Source of the DNA: Brevibacterium sp.
GTDB taxonomy: Bacteria; Actinomycetota; Actinomycetes; Actinomycetales; Brevibacteriaceae
Direction of reading: 5' to 3'
DNA: 45,532 bases
Assembly (NCBI RefSeq): GCF_022712115.1
Contig: NZ_JALAHB010000203.1
Span: forward strand, 1-45,532
The notes under the pieces were generated by a model. That model saw only the letters and a program-made list of their open reading frames with translations. It did no database searches and had not been told where the DNA came from. Shown here piece after piece: positions 33,512 through 45,532 of this stretch. A program made the translations under genes and the position numbers. Each line of letters begins with the position of its first letter. The first letter of the stretch is position 1.

Positions 33512-35414
33512 GTACCGGCCCCGCACGGGCGAGATACCCACGTCGCCGGGCGTCTACCGCTTCCGCGACGAGGACCGCCGCGTCATCTACGTGGGGAAGG
33601 CGAAGAACCTCCGGCAGCGCCTGAACTCGTACTTCGCGGACCCCGCGAACCTGCACCCCCGCACCTTCCGGATGGTCCACACCGGCGCCTCCGTCGAGTG
33701 GACCGTGGTGGGCACGGAGGTGGAGGCGCTCCAGCTGGAGTGGACCTGGATCAAGGAGTTCAGCCCCCGCTTCAACGTGATGTTCCGGGACGACAAGTCG
33801 TACCCGTATCTGGCCATCACCTCGAAGGACCGGTACCCGCGCGTCTTCGTCACCCGCGGCAGGCGCAAGCCGGGCATCACCTACTTCGGTCCATTCGGCC
33901 AGGCCTGGGCGATCCGGGAGTCCCTCGACCTCCTGCTCAAGGTGTTCCCCGTGCGCACGTGCACCAAGGGCGTGCTGCAGCGGGCCGAACGCAGCGGCCG
34001 GCCGTGCCTGCTGGGCTACATCGGCAAGTGCTCGGCCCCCTGCGTGGGGCAGGTGAGCGAGGAGGAGCACCGCGAGCTGGTGCGCGGCATCACGGACTTC
34101 ATGTCCGGGAACACCGGCACCATGATCACGGACAGGAAGCGGCGGATGGCCGCCGCGGCGGAGGTCTACGACTACGAGACCGCCGCGCGTCTGCGTGACG
34201 AGATCGCCGCACTGGAGAAGGTGCTGGCGAAGAACGCCGTCGTCCTGTCGATGAACGCCGACTGCGACCTGTTCGCCGTCCACTTCGACGACCTCGAGGC
34301 CTCCGTGCAGGTCTTCCACGTGCGGGGCGGGCGCATCCGGGGCGAACGCGGCTGGATCGTCGAGAGGCTCGAGGACTCCACCCCGGCCAGCCTCGCCGCG
34401 GACTATCTGCGTCAGGCCTACGGCGAGGCGGATCCGCAGGCCGTGCCGCCGGAGGTCCTCGTCGACACACTGCCGGAGGAGCCCGAGAGCCTGAGCGACT
34501 GGCTGTGGGACCGCCGCGGCGGTCGCCGCGTGGATCTGCGCGTGCCGGAGCGCGGGGAGAAGCGCGCGCTCCTCGAGACGGTCCGGCAGAACGCGGAGCA
34601 GGCCCTCACCCTCCACCGCACCCGGAGGGCGTCGGACCTCACCACCCGCAGCGAGGCCCTCAAGGAGATCCAGGAGCATCTGGGGCTGGAGGAGCCGCCG
34701 CTGCGGATCGAGGCGATCGACAACTCGCACACGGGCGGCCAGGACGTGGTGGGCTCCCTCGTGGTGTTCGAGGACGGTCTGCCCGTCAAGCGCGACTACC
34801 GGCACTTCGCCGTCCGCGGCGAGGCCGCGCGGGACGACACCTCCTCCATGTACGACGTGGTCTCCCGCCGGTTCACCCGCTACCTCGAGTCACTGGCCTC
34901 GGACGAGCCGGACGAGAGGTTCGGCTACCGGCCCTCGCTGCTCCTCGTGGACGGCGGCCCGCCGCAGGTGGCCGCGGCGCGGCGCGCCCTCGACGATCTG
35001 GGCCTCGCGCAGATCGCGGTCGCAGGGCTCGCCAAGCGGCTCGAGGAGGTGTGGCTGCCCGGCGACGACTTCCCGCTGGTGCTCCCGCGCGGCTCCGAGG
35101 GCCTCTACCTCCTCCAGCGCGTGCGCGACGAGTCCCACCGGTTCGCCATCACCTACCACCGCAAGCGGCGCGGGAGATCGAGCACGGCCTCGGCGCTGGA
35201 CTCGATCCCGGGACTGGGACCGGCGAAGCGGAAGGCCCTCCTGGCGGAGTTCGGCTCCGTGGCCGGCATCCGCCGCGCGGGACCGGAGGAGCTGCAGCGG
35301 GTGAAGGGTGTGGGACCGAGCCTGGCGGATACCATTCAGCGAGAGCTGAACGGCGCGCAGCGACAGGCGGGCGGCGCCCAGCCCGGGGGAGAGGAGTCCG
35401 AGAGTGACGAGTGA
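33498..35414 (+). CDS. uvrC: Excinuclease ABC subunit C
   Basis: 638 residues. The N-terminal GIY-YIG nuclease (about 15-95) shows [27 protein letters not shown], which makes the 3' incision. A UVR motif (about 210-245, [22 protein letters not shown]) binds UvrB. The UvrC/RNase H-like endonuclease domain (about 380-540, [17 protein letters not shown]) makes the 5' cut, and the end has tandem helix-hairpin-helix motifs ([25 protein letters not shown]). It starts at GTG 33498 inside the uvrA end and overlaps rapZ by 11 nt. Confidence 0.97.
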   Translation: MDPSEYRPRTGEIPTSPGVYRFRDEDRRVIYVGKAKNLRQRLNSYFADPANLHPRTFRMVHTGASVEWTVVGTEVEALQLEWTWIKEFSPRFNVMFRDDKSYPYLAITSKDRYPRVFVTRGRRKPGITYFGPFGQAWAIRESLDLLLKVFPVRTCTKGVLQRAERSGRPCLLGYIGKCSAPCVGQVSEEEHRELVRGITDFMSGNTGTMITDRKRRMAAAAEVYDYETAARLRDEIAALEKVLAKNAVVLSMNADCDLFAVHFDDLEASVQVFHVRGGRIRGERGWIVERLEDSTPASLAADYLRQAYGEADPQAVPPEVLVDTLPEEPESLSDWLWDRRGGRRVDLRVPERGEKRALLETVRQNAEQALTLHRTRRASDLTTRSEALKEIQEHLGLEEPPLRIEAIDNSHTGGQDVVGSLVVFEDGLPVKRDYRHFAVRGEAARDDTSSMYDVVSRRFTRYLESLASDEPDERFGYRPSLLLVDGGPPQVAAARRALDDLGLAQIAVAGLAKRLEEVWLPGDDFPLVLPRGSEGLYLLQRVRDESHRFAITYHRKRRGRSSTASALDSIPGLGPAKRKALLAEFGSVAGIRRAGPEELQRVKGVGPSLADTIQRELNGAQRQAGGAQPGGEESESDE

Positions 35415-36297
35415 GAACGAGACGAGACCGGATCAGGTGGACGTGCTCCTCGTGACGGGCATGTCCGGCGCCGGCAAGACCACGGCGGCGCGCGTGCTCG
35501 AGGACCTCGACTGGTACGTCGTGGACAACCTGCCGCCCCAGATGATCGCCCCGCTGCTCGAGCTGGTGGGCCGTGCCGACGGAGCGCTGCCCAAGGTGGC
35601 GGTCGTGGCGGACATCCGCGGCCGCAGCACGCAGCGCACGGATCTCGACCACGCGGTCGACGAGTACCTCAAACAGGGCATCATGGTCCGCGTCCTCTTC
35701 CTCGACGCGAGCGACGACGTGCTCGTGCAGAGGTTCGAGTCCGTCCGCCGCCCGCACCCGCTGCAGGGCGAGGGGACGCTGCTCGACGGCATCGCGGCGG
35801 AGCGGGAGGCGCTGGACAACCTCCGGCACCGTGCCGGAGTCGTCATCGACACCTCGGAGCTCAACGTGCACGAGCTCGGCCGGGAGGTCCGGCAGGCCTT
35901 CAGCTCGGAGGACGCGGAGACGCTCCGGCTCACCGTCATGAGCTTCGGCTTCAAGAACGGCGTGCCCAAGGACGGCGACCACGTCGCGGACGTGCGCTTC
36001 CTGCCCAATCCCCACTGGGTGCCCCATCTGCGGCCCTTCAACGGCACGGACCGCGAGGTGGCGGACTTCGTCTTCGCGGACCCGGGTGCGGGCGAGTTCC
36101 TCGACCACTACACCGCGGCGCTGCGCATCGCGATCGAGGGCTACCTCCGCGAGTCCCGCGGCTACGCGACGATCGCGGTGGGCTGCACCGGGGGCAAGCA
36201 CCGCTCGGTCGCGATGGCCGAGGAGCTCGGCCGGCGTCTGCGCGAGCAGACGCCGGCGCGTGTCACCGTCCGCCACCGGGATCTGGGAAGGGAGTGA
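35404..36297 (+). CDS. rapZ: RNase adapter RapZ / YvcJ-type nucleotide-binding protein
   Basis: 297 residues. The P-loop is VTGMSGAGKTTAARVLEDLDWYVVDNLPP, and the C-terminal domain has VGCTGGKHRSVAMAEEL, which in Escherichia coli RapZ binds glucosamine-6-phosphate. In actinobacteria its exact role is less certain. GTG 35404 lies within the uvrC end. The following yvcK and whiA form the conserved rapZ-yvcK-whiA trio. Confidence 0.95.
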   Translation: MTSENETRPDQVDVLLVTGMSGAGKTTAARVLEDLDWYVVDNLPPQMIAPLLELVGRADGALPKVAVVADIRGRSTQRTDLDHAVDEYLKQGIMVRVLFLDASDDVLVQRFESVRRPHPLQGEGTLLDGIAAEREALDNLRHRAGVVIDTSELNVHELGREVRQAFSSEDAETLRLTVMSFGFKNGVPKDGDHVADVRFLPNPHWVPHLRPFNGTDREVADFVFADPGAGEFLDHYTAALRIAIEGYLRESRGYATIAVGCTGGKHRSVAMAEELGRRLREQTPARVTVRHRDLGRE

Positions 36298-36302
36298 GCG
36301 CC

Positions 36303-37343
36303 ATGACCGCTCAGCACGAGGCCGGCGGGGCCCCGACCACGGAGGAGCTGCCGCTCTCGCTCCGCGGCAGGGCCGCCGGACGCGGCTCCGAGCCCAGGGT
36401 CGTGAGCTTCGGCGGAGGCCACGGGCTCTACGCCGCCCTGCGCGCCTTCCGCCTCATCACGGACTCGCTCACGGCGGTCGTGACGGTCGCGGACGACGGA
36501 GGCTCCTCCGGACGCCTCCGGCAGGAGATGGGCGGCCTGCCGCCGGGCGACCTGCGCATGGCGCTGGCCGCACTCTGCGACGACGGCGAGTGGGGGCGCG
36601 TGTGGCGCGACGTCATCCAGCACCGCTTCACGTCCTCGGGCAGCCTCGACGGCCATGCCGTGGGCAACCTCCTCATCGCCGCGCTGTGGCAGATCAACGA
36701 CGACCACGTCGAGGGGCTCGACTGGATCGCCCAGCTGCTGCGGGCCCACGGCAGGGTGCTGCCGATGTCGTCCGTGCCGCTCACCATCGAGGCGGACGTG
36801 CACCCGCCGGACGGCGGACCCGTCACGGTCATCCGGGGGCAGTCCGTGCTCGCGACGACGCCGGGAAGGGTCGCCCAGGTCCGGCTCGTCCCCGGTGCCC
36901 CGCCCGCGCGGGCGGAGACGATCGAGGCCGTGCAGGAGGCGGATCTGCTCAACCTGGGCCCGGGATCCTGGTACACCTCCGTCATGCCGCACCTGCTGGT
37001 GCCGGAGCTGGCCGAGGCGATCTGCGCCTCCACCGCGCTCAAGAGCCTCACCCTCAACCTCGGCGCCGCGCCGGGGGAGACCGCGGACCTCACCCTCGTG
37101 GACCACCTGCAGTCGCTGCACCTGCACGCGCCGGCGCTCACACTCGACTACGTGCTCGTGGACGCCGTGGCGGCGGCCAAGGAGCCCGCCCTCCCGGAGA
37201 TCGCGGAATCGCTGTTCGGGGCCCATCTGCGCACCCACCCGCTCACCTCGCGCAGACCGCGCCAGCATGACAGCCTCAAGCTGGCGGCCTGCTACCGTGA
37301 CATGCTGCTGGACTCGGGGCTGCTCGAGGAGGACCAGTGGTGA
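36303..37343 (+). CDS. yvcK: Gluconeogenesis factor YvcK (CofD/UPF0052 family)
   Basis: 346 residues. The nucleotide-sugar-binding motif [17 protein letters not shown], then [33 protein letters not shown], define the YvcK/CofD fold. Family members bind UDP-sugars and affect cell-wall precursor allocation and cell shape. ATG 36303 has GGGAAGGGAG about 8 nt upstream. GTG 36294 (overlapping the rapZ stop as GTGA) would add three residues but abuts the ribosome site, so the ATG is preferred. It is followed by whiA after a 61-nt spacer. Confidence 0.93.
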   Translation: MTAQHEAGGAPTTEELPLSLRGRAAGRGSEPRVVSFGGGHGLYAALRAFRLITDSLTAVVTVADDGGSSGRLRQEMGGLPPGDLRMALAALCDDGEWGRVWRDVIQHRFTSSGSLDGHAVGNLLIAALWQINDDHVEGLDWIAQLLRAHGRVLPMSSVPLTIEADVHPPDGGPVTVIRGQSVLATTPGRVAQVRLVPGAPPARAETIEAVQEADLLNLGPGSWYTSVMPHLLVPELAEAICASTALKSLTLNLGAAPGETADLTLVDHLQSLHLHAPALTLDYVLVDAVAAAKEPALPEIAESLFGAHLRTHPLTSRRPRQHDSLKLAACYRDMLLDSGLLEEDQW

Positions 37344-37404
37344 GGGCCGGGTTCCGTCCCGGACCGGTGGTGAGGCTCATGAAGTGGGGAGACGAGAGGC
37401 GAAC

Positions 37405-39466
<2,062 letters not shown>

Positions 39467-39504
39467 GAGCGGACCGGCCGCACCGAACACCGAAAGGGAA
39501 CCGA

Positions 39505-40728
39505 ATGAAGACTCTTGAGAGCGCGGGGCCGCTCGCGGGCAGGCGCGTCCTGGTCCGCAGCGACCTCAACGTCCCGATGGACGCCGGGCGCATCACGGAC
39601 CCGGGCCGCATCACGGCCTCGGCGCCCACGCTCCGGCGGCTGGCCGAGGCCGGTGCCCGGGTGATCGTCGTCGCGCACCTCGGCCGGCCCAAGGGGCAGG
39701 TCGTCGACGAGCTCTCGCTCGCACCCGTCGCGCCGGCGCTGGCCGAGGCGGTGGGCCGCGAGGTGGCCTTCGCCGCGGACACCGTGGGACCGCAGGCCCA
39801 CGCTGCGGTCGCCGCACTCGGCGACGGCGGGATCGTGCTCCTGGAGAACCTCCGGTTCGACCCGCGCGAGACCTCTAAGGACGATGCGGAGCGCGGTGAG
39901 TTCGCCGATCAGCTCGCGGAGCTCGCGGACGTCTTCGTCTCGGACGGATTCGGCGTCGTCCACCGCAGGCAGGCGAGCGTGTACGACATCGCCACCCGCC
40001 TGCCGGCCTATGCCGGTGACCTCGTGAGCGCGGAAGTCGAGGTCTCGACGCGCCTCCTCGAGGACCCGGCGCGGCCCTATGCGGTGGTGCTGGGCGGGTC
40101 GAAGGTCTCCGACAAGCTCGGGGTCATCGACAGCCTGCTGGAGCGGGCGGACACGCTCGCGATCGGCGGGGGCATGGCGTTCACCTTCCTCGCCGCGCAG
40201 GGTCACGCGATCGGCAGGAGCCTCGTGGAGTCCGATCAGCTGGAGACCGCTCGCGGATACCTGCGCAAGGCGGCCGAACGCGGTGTGGAGATCCTCCTGC
40301 CGACGGACATCGTGATGGCCGCCTCGTTCGCCGCGGACGCGGAGCACTGGGTCGCGCCGGCGGACGCTCTCGAGTCCACCCCCGGCGGCGCCGAGGCGCT
40401 GGGCCTGGACATCGGTCCGGAGACCGCCGCGGCGTTCGCCGCGCGGATCACGGCCGCGCGCACGGTGTTCTGGAACGGGCCCATGGGCGTGTTCGAGTTC
40501 CCCGCGTTCTCCGCGGGCACCCGTGCCGTGGCCGAGGCCCTCACCACCGCCCACGGCGGCCCGGAGGCCGGCAGGCTCACGGTGGTGGGCGGGGGAGACT
40601 CCGCCGCCGCCGTGCGCACCCTCGGCTTCTCCGACGACCAGTTCGGCCACATCTCCACCGGCGGTGGGGCGAGCCTCGAGTTCCTCGAGGGCCGGACGCT
40701 TCCCGGCCTCGACGTGCTGGAGGGCTGA
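39505..40728 (+). CDS. pgk: Phosphoglycerate kinase
   Basis: 407 residues. The substrate-binding motif [14 protein letters not shown], the region [34 protein letters not shown] and the nucleotide motif [15 protein letters not shown] are present. It transfers the acyl phosphate of 1,3-bisphosphoglycerate to ADP. ATG 39505 has AAAGGGAA 5 nt upstream; the 38-nt gap to gap shows no promoter. tpiA begins 6 nt after its stop. Confidence 0.97.
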   Translation: MKTLESAGPLAGRRVLVRSDLNVPMDAGRITDPGRITASAPTLRRLAEAGARVIVVAHLGRPKGQVVDELSLAPVAPALAEAVGREVAFAADTVGPQAHAAVAALGDGGIVLLENLRFDPRETSKDDAERGEFADQLAELADVFVSDGFGVVHRRQASVYDIATRLPAYAGDLVSAEVEVSTRLLEDPARPYAVVLGGSKVSDKLGVIDSLLERADTLAIGGGMAFTFLAAQGHAIGRSLVESDQLETARGYLRKAAERGVEILLPTDIVMAASFAADAEHWVAPADALESTPGGAEALGLDIGPETAAAFAARITAARTVFWNGPMGVFEFPAFSAGTRAVAEALTTAHGGPEAGRLTVVGGGDSAAAVRTLGFSDDQFGHISTGGGASLEFLEGRTLPGLDVLEG

Positions 40729-40733
40729 GCGGC

Positions 40734-41540
40734 ATGGCGACGACGAAGACGGCCGGCGGCCGCAGGCGGCTCATCGCGGGCAACTGGAAGATGAACCTCG
40801 ATCACTTCGAGGCGCTCACCCTCGTGCAGAAGCTCGACTGGGCGCTGCGGGATGCGAAGGTGGACCTGGACGCGGTCGAGGTGGCCGTGCTGCCGCCCTT
40901 CACGGACATCCGCTCCGTGCAGACCCTGGTGCAGGGGGACAAGCTCGCGCTGTCCTACGGTGCGCAGGACCTCTCCGCGCACGACTCCGGGGCCTACACC
41001 GGTGAGGTCTCGGGGCAGTTCCTGCGCCGGCTGGGCTGCGAGTACGTGCTCGTGGGCCACTCGGAGCGGCGCGAGCACCACGGCGAGGACGATGCGCTCG
41101 TCCGCAGCAAGATCCTCGCGGCCGTCCGGCACGAGCTCGCCCCGGTGCTGTGTGTGGGGGAGGGGCTCGAGTCCCGGCAGTCCGGCGACCACGTCGCCGT
41201 CGTCCTCGCGCAGCTGGACGCCGCACTGGAGGGCCTCGGCGCAGACGACGTCCCCGGTCTGGTGCTGGCCTACGAGCCGGTCTGGGCGATCGGCACCGGC
41301 GAGACCGCGGGGCCGGAGGAGGCCGGGGAGATGGCGACCGCCCTCCGCGGCCGGCTCGAGACCCTGCTGGGCGCTCCCGCGGCCCAGGCCACGCGGATCC
41401 TCTACGGCGGCAGTGTGAAGGCCGAGAGCGTCGCGGAGATCGTGGCGGTCCCGGACGTGGACGGTGCCCTCGTGGGGGGCGCGAGCCTCGACCCGGCCGG
41501 CTTCGCGTCGCTGATCACCGCCGCACACCGGGTAGACTGA
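40734..41540 (+). CDS. tpiA: Triose-phosphate isomerase
   Basis: 268 residues. The motifs AGNWKMNLDH (catalytic Asn and Lys), VGHSERREHHG (catalytic His), and AYEPVWAIGTGETA (catalytic Glu) are visible, and ILYGGSVKAESV binds phosphate. It interconverts dihydroxyacetone phosphate and glyceraldehyde-3-phosphate. The 5-nt gap to pgk implies co-translation. Confidence 0.97.
   Translation: MATTKTAGGRRRLIAGNWKMNLDHFEALTLVQKLDWALRDAKVDLDAVEVAVLPPFTDIRSVQTLVQGDKLALSYGAQDLSAHDSGAYTGEVSGQFLRRLGCEYVLVGHSERREHHGEDDALVRSKILAAVRHELAPVLCVGEGLESRQSGDHVAVVLAQLDAALEGLGADDVPGLVLAYEPVWAIGTGETAGPEEAGEMATALRGRLETLLGAPAAQATRILYGGSVKAESVAEIVAVPDVDGALVGGASLDPAGFASLITAAHRVD
41533..41538 (+). promoter_or_regulatory. 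Possible internal -10 box before secG
   Basis: TAGACT overlaps the last tpiA codons and its stop, 10 nt before the secG ATG. GAAGGG lies between them and also serves as a ribosome site. Confidence 0.3.
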
Positions 41541-41548
41541 AGGGCACT

Positions 41549-41794
41549 ATGGAGATCCTCAACTGGACGCTCACGGCGATTCTCGTCCTCACCAGCGTCT
41601 TCCTCACGATGCTCATCCTCATGCACAAGGGCAAGGGCGGCGGCATGTCCGACATGTTCGGCGGCGGCATGAGCTCCTCGCTGGGCTCGTCCGGTGTCGC
41701 CGAACGCAACCTCAACCGCTTCACGACGCTCGTGGCGATCATCTGGGTCGCCAGCATCGTGCTGCTGGGCGTCTCGGTGCGCTTCGCCGGCTGA
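41549..41794 (+). CDS. secG: Preprotein translocase subunit SecG
   Basis: 81 residues. Two membrane helices (about 4-25 and 59-79) flank a Gly/Met/Ser-rich cytoplasmic loop (HKGKGGGMSDMFGGGMSSSLGSSG), the standard SecG form. It assists SecYE in protein export. ATG 41549 has GAAGGG 5 nt upstream and is 8 nt after the tpiA stop. A hairpin follows its stop by about 46 nt. Confidence 0.94.
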   Translation: MEILNWTLTAILVLTSVFLTMLILMHKGKGGGMSDMFGGGMSSSLGSSGVAERNLNRFTTLVAIIWVASIVLLGVSVRFAG

Positions 41795-41840
41795 GCCGCC
41801 GCACATGAGCTGAGTGCCGCACGGGCTGAATGCCGCAGAA

Positions 41841-41878
41841 CGAGAGGCCAGGAGGGACGTGTCCCTCCTGGCCTCTCG
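41841..41878. terminator. Bidirectional terminator between secG and pgi
   Basis: A 17-bp perfect stem, CGAGAGGCCAGGAGGGA with its complement, closed by CGTG, between convergent genes. T tracts are absent or short. Confidence 0.75.
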
Positions 41879-41895
41879 CGTGTCCGCCCTGCGGC

Positions 41896-43617
41896 CTACT
41901 CGCCCACCCGCTCGGGCGAGGTTCCGGCGGCCGCTGCCAGCAGCTGCTGCAGACCCTCGTCCCGCTCACGCAGCCGGACCCGCAGGACACGGCGTCCCAG
42001 GCCCTCCAGCACATCCGCATCGGCCGCGGCCTGCGAGGAGATGAGGCTGCCAAAGCCGAACCCGGCGCCGGGCACCGCCAGATCGTCCTCGGCGGAGATC
42101 GCAGCGGTGACGAACAGGAAGGAACCGGTGTCCGGTCCGCCCTTGTGCAGCTGGCCCGTGGAGTGCAGATAGCGCGGACCCCAGCCGAACGACACCGGCG
42201 CGCCGTCGGCCCTGTCCGCGAGGACGGGACGCAGTCGCGCGGCCTCGGCGTCGTGCACGGAGCTGAGGTAGGCGCAGACGGCGAGGTAGCGCTCGTCGTC
42301 GCGCTCGGGCAGGATCGCACCGAGCAGACCCGACAGCGTGCGCTCGTGGAGCTCGAGGTCGTCGATGAGGTGGACGGAGGCGTACACCTCGACCTCGCCC
42401 TCGACGAGGAACGGCGCGGGCTCCTGGGCGGCCTCGGCGGGTGCTGCCCCGCCGTCTGCGTCACCGCCGGTCTCCGGGCTCCCCGCGGCCGCCTGCGTCC
42501 TGCGCGCGAGGATCTCCCGCGCCCGTGCCTTGGCGGCCTCGACGTCCGGCTGGTCGAAGGGATCCACGCCGATGGCGGCCCCCAGCAGCGCCGTCGCGGT
42601 CTCCCAGATGAGGAACTGCGCACCCAGGGGAGCCTCGCACGAGACCGCGACGCCGGAGACCGGCTGATGCTCGCCGAGCGCCTCGCCGAGGAAGCAGATG
42701 CCGGTGCCGGCGTCCGCATCGGCGAAGCCCGCGGCGTGCACGGACTCGCAGGCGATGGGCAGGACGCCGGCCCCGTCCTTGCCCGTGGACTCCGCCACGA
42801 GCTGCTCCAGCCAGGCGGGCAGGGCCTCGAGGGCGGGGTCCGTGGCGGCGACGGCGAGGATCCGGATGCTGCGGGCATGGGCGGCGGACAGCGCCGAGGC
42901 CAGCTCGACCGCCGGGTTGCCCTCGCCGTCCTCGGCGAGCGCCTCCGCGACGGCGGCCGCCTCTGCGACGACCTGGGCCACGTCCGCGCCCGCGAGGCCG
43001 GCGGGCACCAGGCCGAACGCGCCGAGCACGCTGAAGCGCCCGCCCACGTCCGGATCCGCGAGGAACACCCGGCGCCAGCCCTCCTCGAGAGCCTGCTCCG
43101 CGAGGGTGGTGCCCGGATCCGTCACGGCGATGAGCCGTTCCGTGGGCTCGATGTCCAGGCCCCGCAGCGCCTGCGCGTAGGCGGAGGCGGCGGAGACCGT
43201 CTCGATCGTCGTCCCGGACTTCGTGCCCACCACGAGGGCGGTGCGGGCGAGGTCCGCGGACTCCACGACGGCCCGCACGGACAGCGGATCCGTGCTGTCG
43301 AGGACGGCGAGCTCGGCGCCGTGGGAGGCGGCGATGACCTCGGCGCCCAGGGAGGAGCCGCCCATGCCTGCGAGGACGATGCGGTCGACGCCCTCGGCGG
43401 CCAGCTCCTCACGGAGGGAGTCGATCTGCTCGACGAGGCCTGCCGAGCGCGTGTGCAGGTCCGTCCAGCCGAGGCGGTGCTCAGCCGTCCGCGCCGTGCC
43501 CGGGCCCCAGAGGCCGGTGTCCCGCGCCGCGAGCCGTGAGGCCAGCTTCTCCGCGATCATCCTGCCGCGCTCCGCCCTGTGCTCCTCCGGAGCGGGGAAC
43601 CCCACTGTCGCACTCAT
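41896..43617 (-). CDS. pgi: Glucose-6-phosphate isomerase, actinobacterial type
   Basis: 573 residues. The SIS-fold motifs are GMGGSSLGAEVIAASHGAELAVLDSTDP and VVGTKSGTTIETVSAASAYAQAL, with VTDPGTTLAEQAL and GGRFSVLGAFGLVPAGLAG following. The region around residues 375-400 is a Gly/Ala/Glu low-complexity insert (SPETGGDADGGAAPAEAAQ). It interconverts glucose-6-phosphate and fructose-6-phosphate. ATG 43617 has AAAGGAG about 8 nt upstream and follows tal by 14 nt. It closes the tkt-tal-pgi operon, and is much more divergent than the usual eukaryotic-like Pgi. Confidence 0.9.
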   Translation of the reverse strand: MSATVGFPAPEEHRAERGRMIAEKLASRLAARDTGLWGPGTARTAEHRLGWTDLHTRSAGLVEQIDSLREELAAEGVDRIVLAGMGGSSLGAEVIAASHGAELAVLDSTDPLSVRAVVESADLARTALVVGTKSGTTIETVSAASAYAQALRGLDIEPTERLIAVTDPGTTLAEQALEEGWRRVFLADPDVGGRFSVLGAFGLVPAGLAGADVAQVVAEAAAVAEALAEDGEGNPAVELASALSAAHARSIRILAVAATDPALEALPAWLEQLVAESTGKDGAGVLPIACESVHAAGFADADAGTGICFLGEALGEHQPVSGVAVSCEAPLGAQFLIWETATALLGAAIGVDPFDQPDVEAAKARAREILARRTQAAAGSPETGGDADGGAAPAEAAQEPAPFLVEGEVEVYASVHLIDDLELHERTLSGLLGAILPERDDERYLAVCAYLSSVHDAEAARLRPVLADRADGAPVSFGWGPRYLHSTGQLHKGGPDTGSFLFVTAAISAEDDLAVPGAGFGFGSLISSQAAADADVLEGLGRRVLRVRLRERDEGLQQLLAAAAGTSPERVGE

Positions 43618-43631
43618 CGCGCTCACTCCTT

Positions 43632-44747
43632 TCAGACCGAGTCCGAACGCCGCGTCGCAACGACGTCCACCAGTTCGCTCCAGCTCGCGGAGAACTTCTC
43701 CAGCCCTTCCGCCTGCAGCTTCTCCATGACCTGGGCGTAGTCGATGCCCAGGCCCGCCAGCGCATCGAAGTGCGCATCCGCCGCGGCGTAGGAGCCGGGC
43801 ATGGTGTCCGCAGGGACCTCGCCGTGGTCCGCGAAGGCCTCCAGCGTCTTCTCCGGCATCGTGTTGACGGTGTCCGGGGTGACGAGCCCGGACACGTAGA
43901 GGGTGTCCGGGTAGGCCGGGTCCTTCACGCCAGTCGAGGCCCACAGCAGCCGCTGCATCCGTGCACCGGCCGCGGCCAGCACCCGGAAGCGCTCGGAGCC
44001 GAAGGCCTGCGACTGCACGCGGTGCGTGAGCCTGCAGTTGGCGAGGCCCGCGCCGCCGCGCAGGGCGCGGGCCTCCTCCGTGCCGAGCGCGTCGAGGCGG
44101 CCGTCGATCTCCGCATCTACCCGGGAGACGAAGACCGAGGCGACGGAGGCGATCCGTGAGAGGTCCGCGCCGTGCTCGCGGGCCCGCTCGAGGCCGGTGA
44201 GGTAGGCCTCCACGACCTTGCGGTACTGGTCGAGGCTGAACACCAGGGTGACGTTGACGCTGATGCCGGCCTCGAGGACGCGGGGGATCGCGTAGATCCC
44301 GGCCTCGGTCGCGGGGATCTTGATCATGACGTTCTCACGGTCCACCGCCGCGGCCAGGCGCTTCGCCGCCTCAATGGTGCCCTCGCTGTCATGGGCGAGG
44401 GCGGGGGAGACCTCGAGGGAGACGCGGCCGTCCACGCCGTCGGTGCGCTCGTGGACCCCGCGGAGCACGTCGCAGGCGTCGCGGACGTCCGCGACGGTGA
44501 GGAGATCGATGAGCTCCTCCGCGCCGGCCTCGGGCCCGGCCGTGCGCACGGCCTCGGCGAGGCGGGGCCCGTACGCCGGGTCCTGGGAGATCGCCTGCGC
44601 GAAGATCGTGGGGTTCGTCGTCACGCCCGCGATGCACCGGGTCTCCAGGAGTTCCGCGAGGGAGCCCGAGTCCAGTCGCGAGCGGGAGAGGTCGTCGAGC
44701 CAGACGGAGACGCCGGCGGCGCTCAGGCGCTCCAGCGGTGTGCTCAT
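43632..44747 (-). CDS. tal: Transaldolase
   Basis: 371 residues, the length usual for the actinobacterial tal subfamily. [14 protein letters not shown] near the N-terminus, [24 protein letters not shown] (with the Schiff-base Lys), and [14 protein letters not shown] are present. It moves a dihydroxyacetone unit in the non-oxidative pentose phosphate pathway. Its ATG overlaps the tkt stop by 4 nt (ATGA), so translation is coupled. Confidence 0.96.
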   Translation of the reverse strand: MSTPLERLSAAGVSVWLDDLSRSRLDSGSLAELLETRCIAGVTTNPTIFAQAISQDPAYGPRLAEAVRTAGPEAGAEELIDLLTVADVRDACDVLRGVHERTDGVDGRVSLEVSPALAHDSEGTIEAAKRLAAAVDRENVMIKIPATEAGIYAIPRVLEAGISVNVTLVFSLDQYRKVVEAYLTGLERAREHGADLSRIASVASVFVSRVDAEIDGRLDALGTEEARALRGGAGLANCRLTHRVQSQAFGSERFRVLAAAGARMQRLLWASTGVKDPAYPDTLYVSGLVTPDTVNTMPEKTLEAFADHGEVPADTMPGSYAAADAHFDALAGLGIDYAQVMEKLQAEGLEKFSASWSELVDVVATRRSDSV

Positions 44748-45532
44748 GACCGGCTCCTCTCCGCGACGGCGTCGAGCGAGGCCCGCGCGGCGTCGACGAC
44801 CGCGGCCGGGGTGAACCCGAACCGCTCGAACAGCTCCGCGCCCGGCGCGGAGGCTCCGAAGTGCTCCAGCGAGACGGGCACGCCGTGGGTGCCGAGCCAG
44901 CGGTACCAGCTCTGCGCCGTGCCGGCCTCCACGCTCACGCGGGCGGCGACCGCGGCCGGCAGGACGGACTCGCGGTACTCGGCCGGCTGGGCCTCGAACC
45001 ACTCCATGCAGGGCACGGAGACGACACGGGCGTGCACACCGGACTCCGCGAGCGTCCCCTGCGCCGCGAGGGCGAGCTGCACCTCGGATCCGGAGGCCAT
45101 GAGGAGCACGTCCGGCAGGCCGGTGGACTCGTTCACCGCGTCGGCCAGCACGTAGGCGCCCCGGCGGGCCTCGGCGGCGGGCGCGAGCACCGTGCGGTCC
45201 AGCACCGGCACGCCCTGACGGGTGAGCACGAGGCCGGAGGGGCCGTCGGTGCGCTCGAGCACCTTGGCCCAGGCGACGGCGGTCTCCGTGGCGTCGGCCG
45301 GGCGGACGACGTCCACGCCCGGGATCGCGCGCAGCGAGCTCACGTGCTCCACCGGCTGGTGCGTGGGGCCGTCCTCGCCCACGCCGATCGAGTCGTGCGT
45401 CCAGACGAAGACGCTGGGCACCTGCTGGAGCGCCGCCAGCCGCACGGCCGGGCGCTGGTAGTCGCTGAACACGAGGAAGGTGCCGTTGTAGGGGCGGGTG
45501 GGACCGTGCAGGGCGATGCCGGTGCAGATGAG
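44744..45532 (-). CDS. tkt: Transketolase, C-terminal part (cut by window end)
   Basis: Only the C-terminal 262 codons are inside the window; the frame runs off the right edge. The visible part contains [44 protein letters not shown], the pyrimidine-domain motif [15 protein letters not shown], and a full C-terminal domain ([35 protein letters not shown]). It transfers two-carbon units in the pentose phosphate pathway with ThDP. First gene of tkt-tal-pgi in this window. Confidence 0.97.
   Translation of the reverse strand, partial: LICTGIALHGPTRPYNGTFLVFSDYQRPAVRLAALQQVPSVFVWTHDSIGVGEDGPTHQPVEHVSSLRAIPGVDVVRPADATETAVAWAKVLERTDGPSGLVLTRQGVPVLDRTVLAPAAEARRGAYVLADAVNESTGLPDVLLMASGSEVQLALAAQGTLAESGVHARVVSVPCMEWFEAQPAEYRESVLPAAVAARVSVEAGTAQSWYRWLGTHGVPVSLEHFGASAPGAELFERFGFTPAAVVDAARASLDAVAERSRS

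Noticed and set aside
31292-33541. 749-codon frame antisense to uvrA
   Set aside because: Shadow of uvrA codon bias with no recognisable domain.
36294-36302. GTG 36294 as the yvcK start
   Set aside because: It abuts the GGGAAGGGAG ribosome site; ATG 36303 has better spacing, though the GTGA overlap keeps it possible.

Overview
The window is very GC-rich, gene-dense chromosomal DNA of an actinobacterium. The evidence is the ANTAR regulator-polA-rpsA-coaE order, the uvrC-rapZ-yvcK-whiA-gap-pgk-tpiA-secG run, frequent GTG starts, TANNNT -10 boxes that abut start codons, and a four-S1-domain rpsA. The tkt-tal-pgi unit and the DUF3516-type helicase fit Micrococcales, but genus cannot be fixed from the sequence. 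About 37 protein genes and one tRNA-Leu(CAA) are visible. No gene-free stretch exceeds about 220 bases.

Layout. 1-12.2 kb: tRNA-Leu, ANTAR response regulator (pdtaR-like), hotdog thioesterase, polA, SAM methyltransferase, a previously uncalled 58-codon Cys-rich leader ORF, rpsA, a GT-C-like membrane protein, an MFS transporter with a coupled GntR regulator, coaE and an OsmC protein. 12.3-17.8 kb: a complete branched-chain-amino-acid-type ABC importer; livK is transcribed toward livHMGF, and livH carries an unusual secreted Ig-like domain. 18-24.4 kb: uvrB, a TerC protein behind a manganese (yybP-ykoY) riboswitch, a YciI protein and a Ski2-like helicase. 24.46-30.5 kb: an accessory block (IclR regulator, SDR, orphan TRAP-type receptor, benzaldehyde-lyase-like ThDP enzyme, zinc alcohol dehydrogenase) flanked by a 34-bp direct repeat of the helicase gene's 3' end. 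30.6-45.5 kb: uvrA-uvrC-rapZ-yvcK-whiA, then gap-pgk-tpiA-secG, meeting the opposing tkt-tal-pgi operon at a long hairpin; tkt runs off the window end.

Functionally the window joins nucleotide-excision repair (uvrA, uvrB, uvrC, polA), translation (rpsA), and central carbon metabolism (lower glycolysis, pgi, non-oxidative pentose phosphate genes). Four observations stand out. (1) polA, uvrB and uvrA share one promoter architecture, GTGTCCGYG-N8-TANNNT-N6-RTG, which closely resembles the mycobacterial RecA-NDp/PafBC DNA-damage promoter and appears leaderless. (2) An upstream ORF with a CxxCxxCxxC motif ends in a TAATG junction with rpsA. (3) The accessory block looks inserted at the helicase gene end and encodes a possible acyloin/hydroxyketone pathway. 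(4) Both divided liv promoters carry CRP/GlxR-like sites. These are inferences from sequence; motif matches were made by eye, and family comparisons are from memory.
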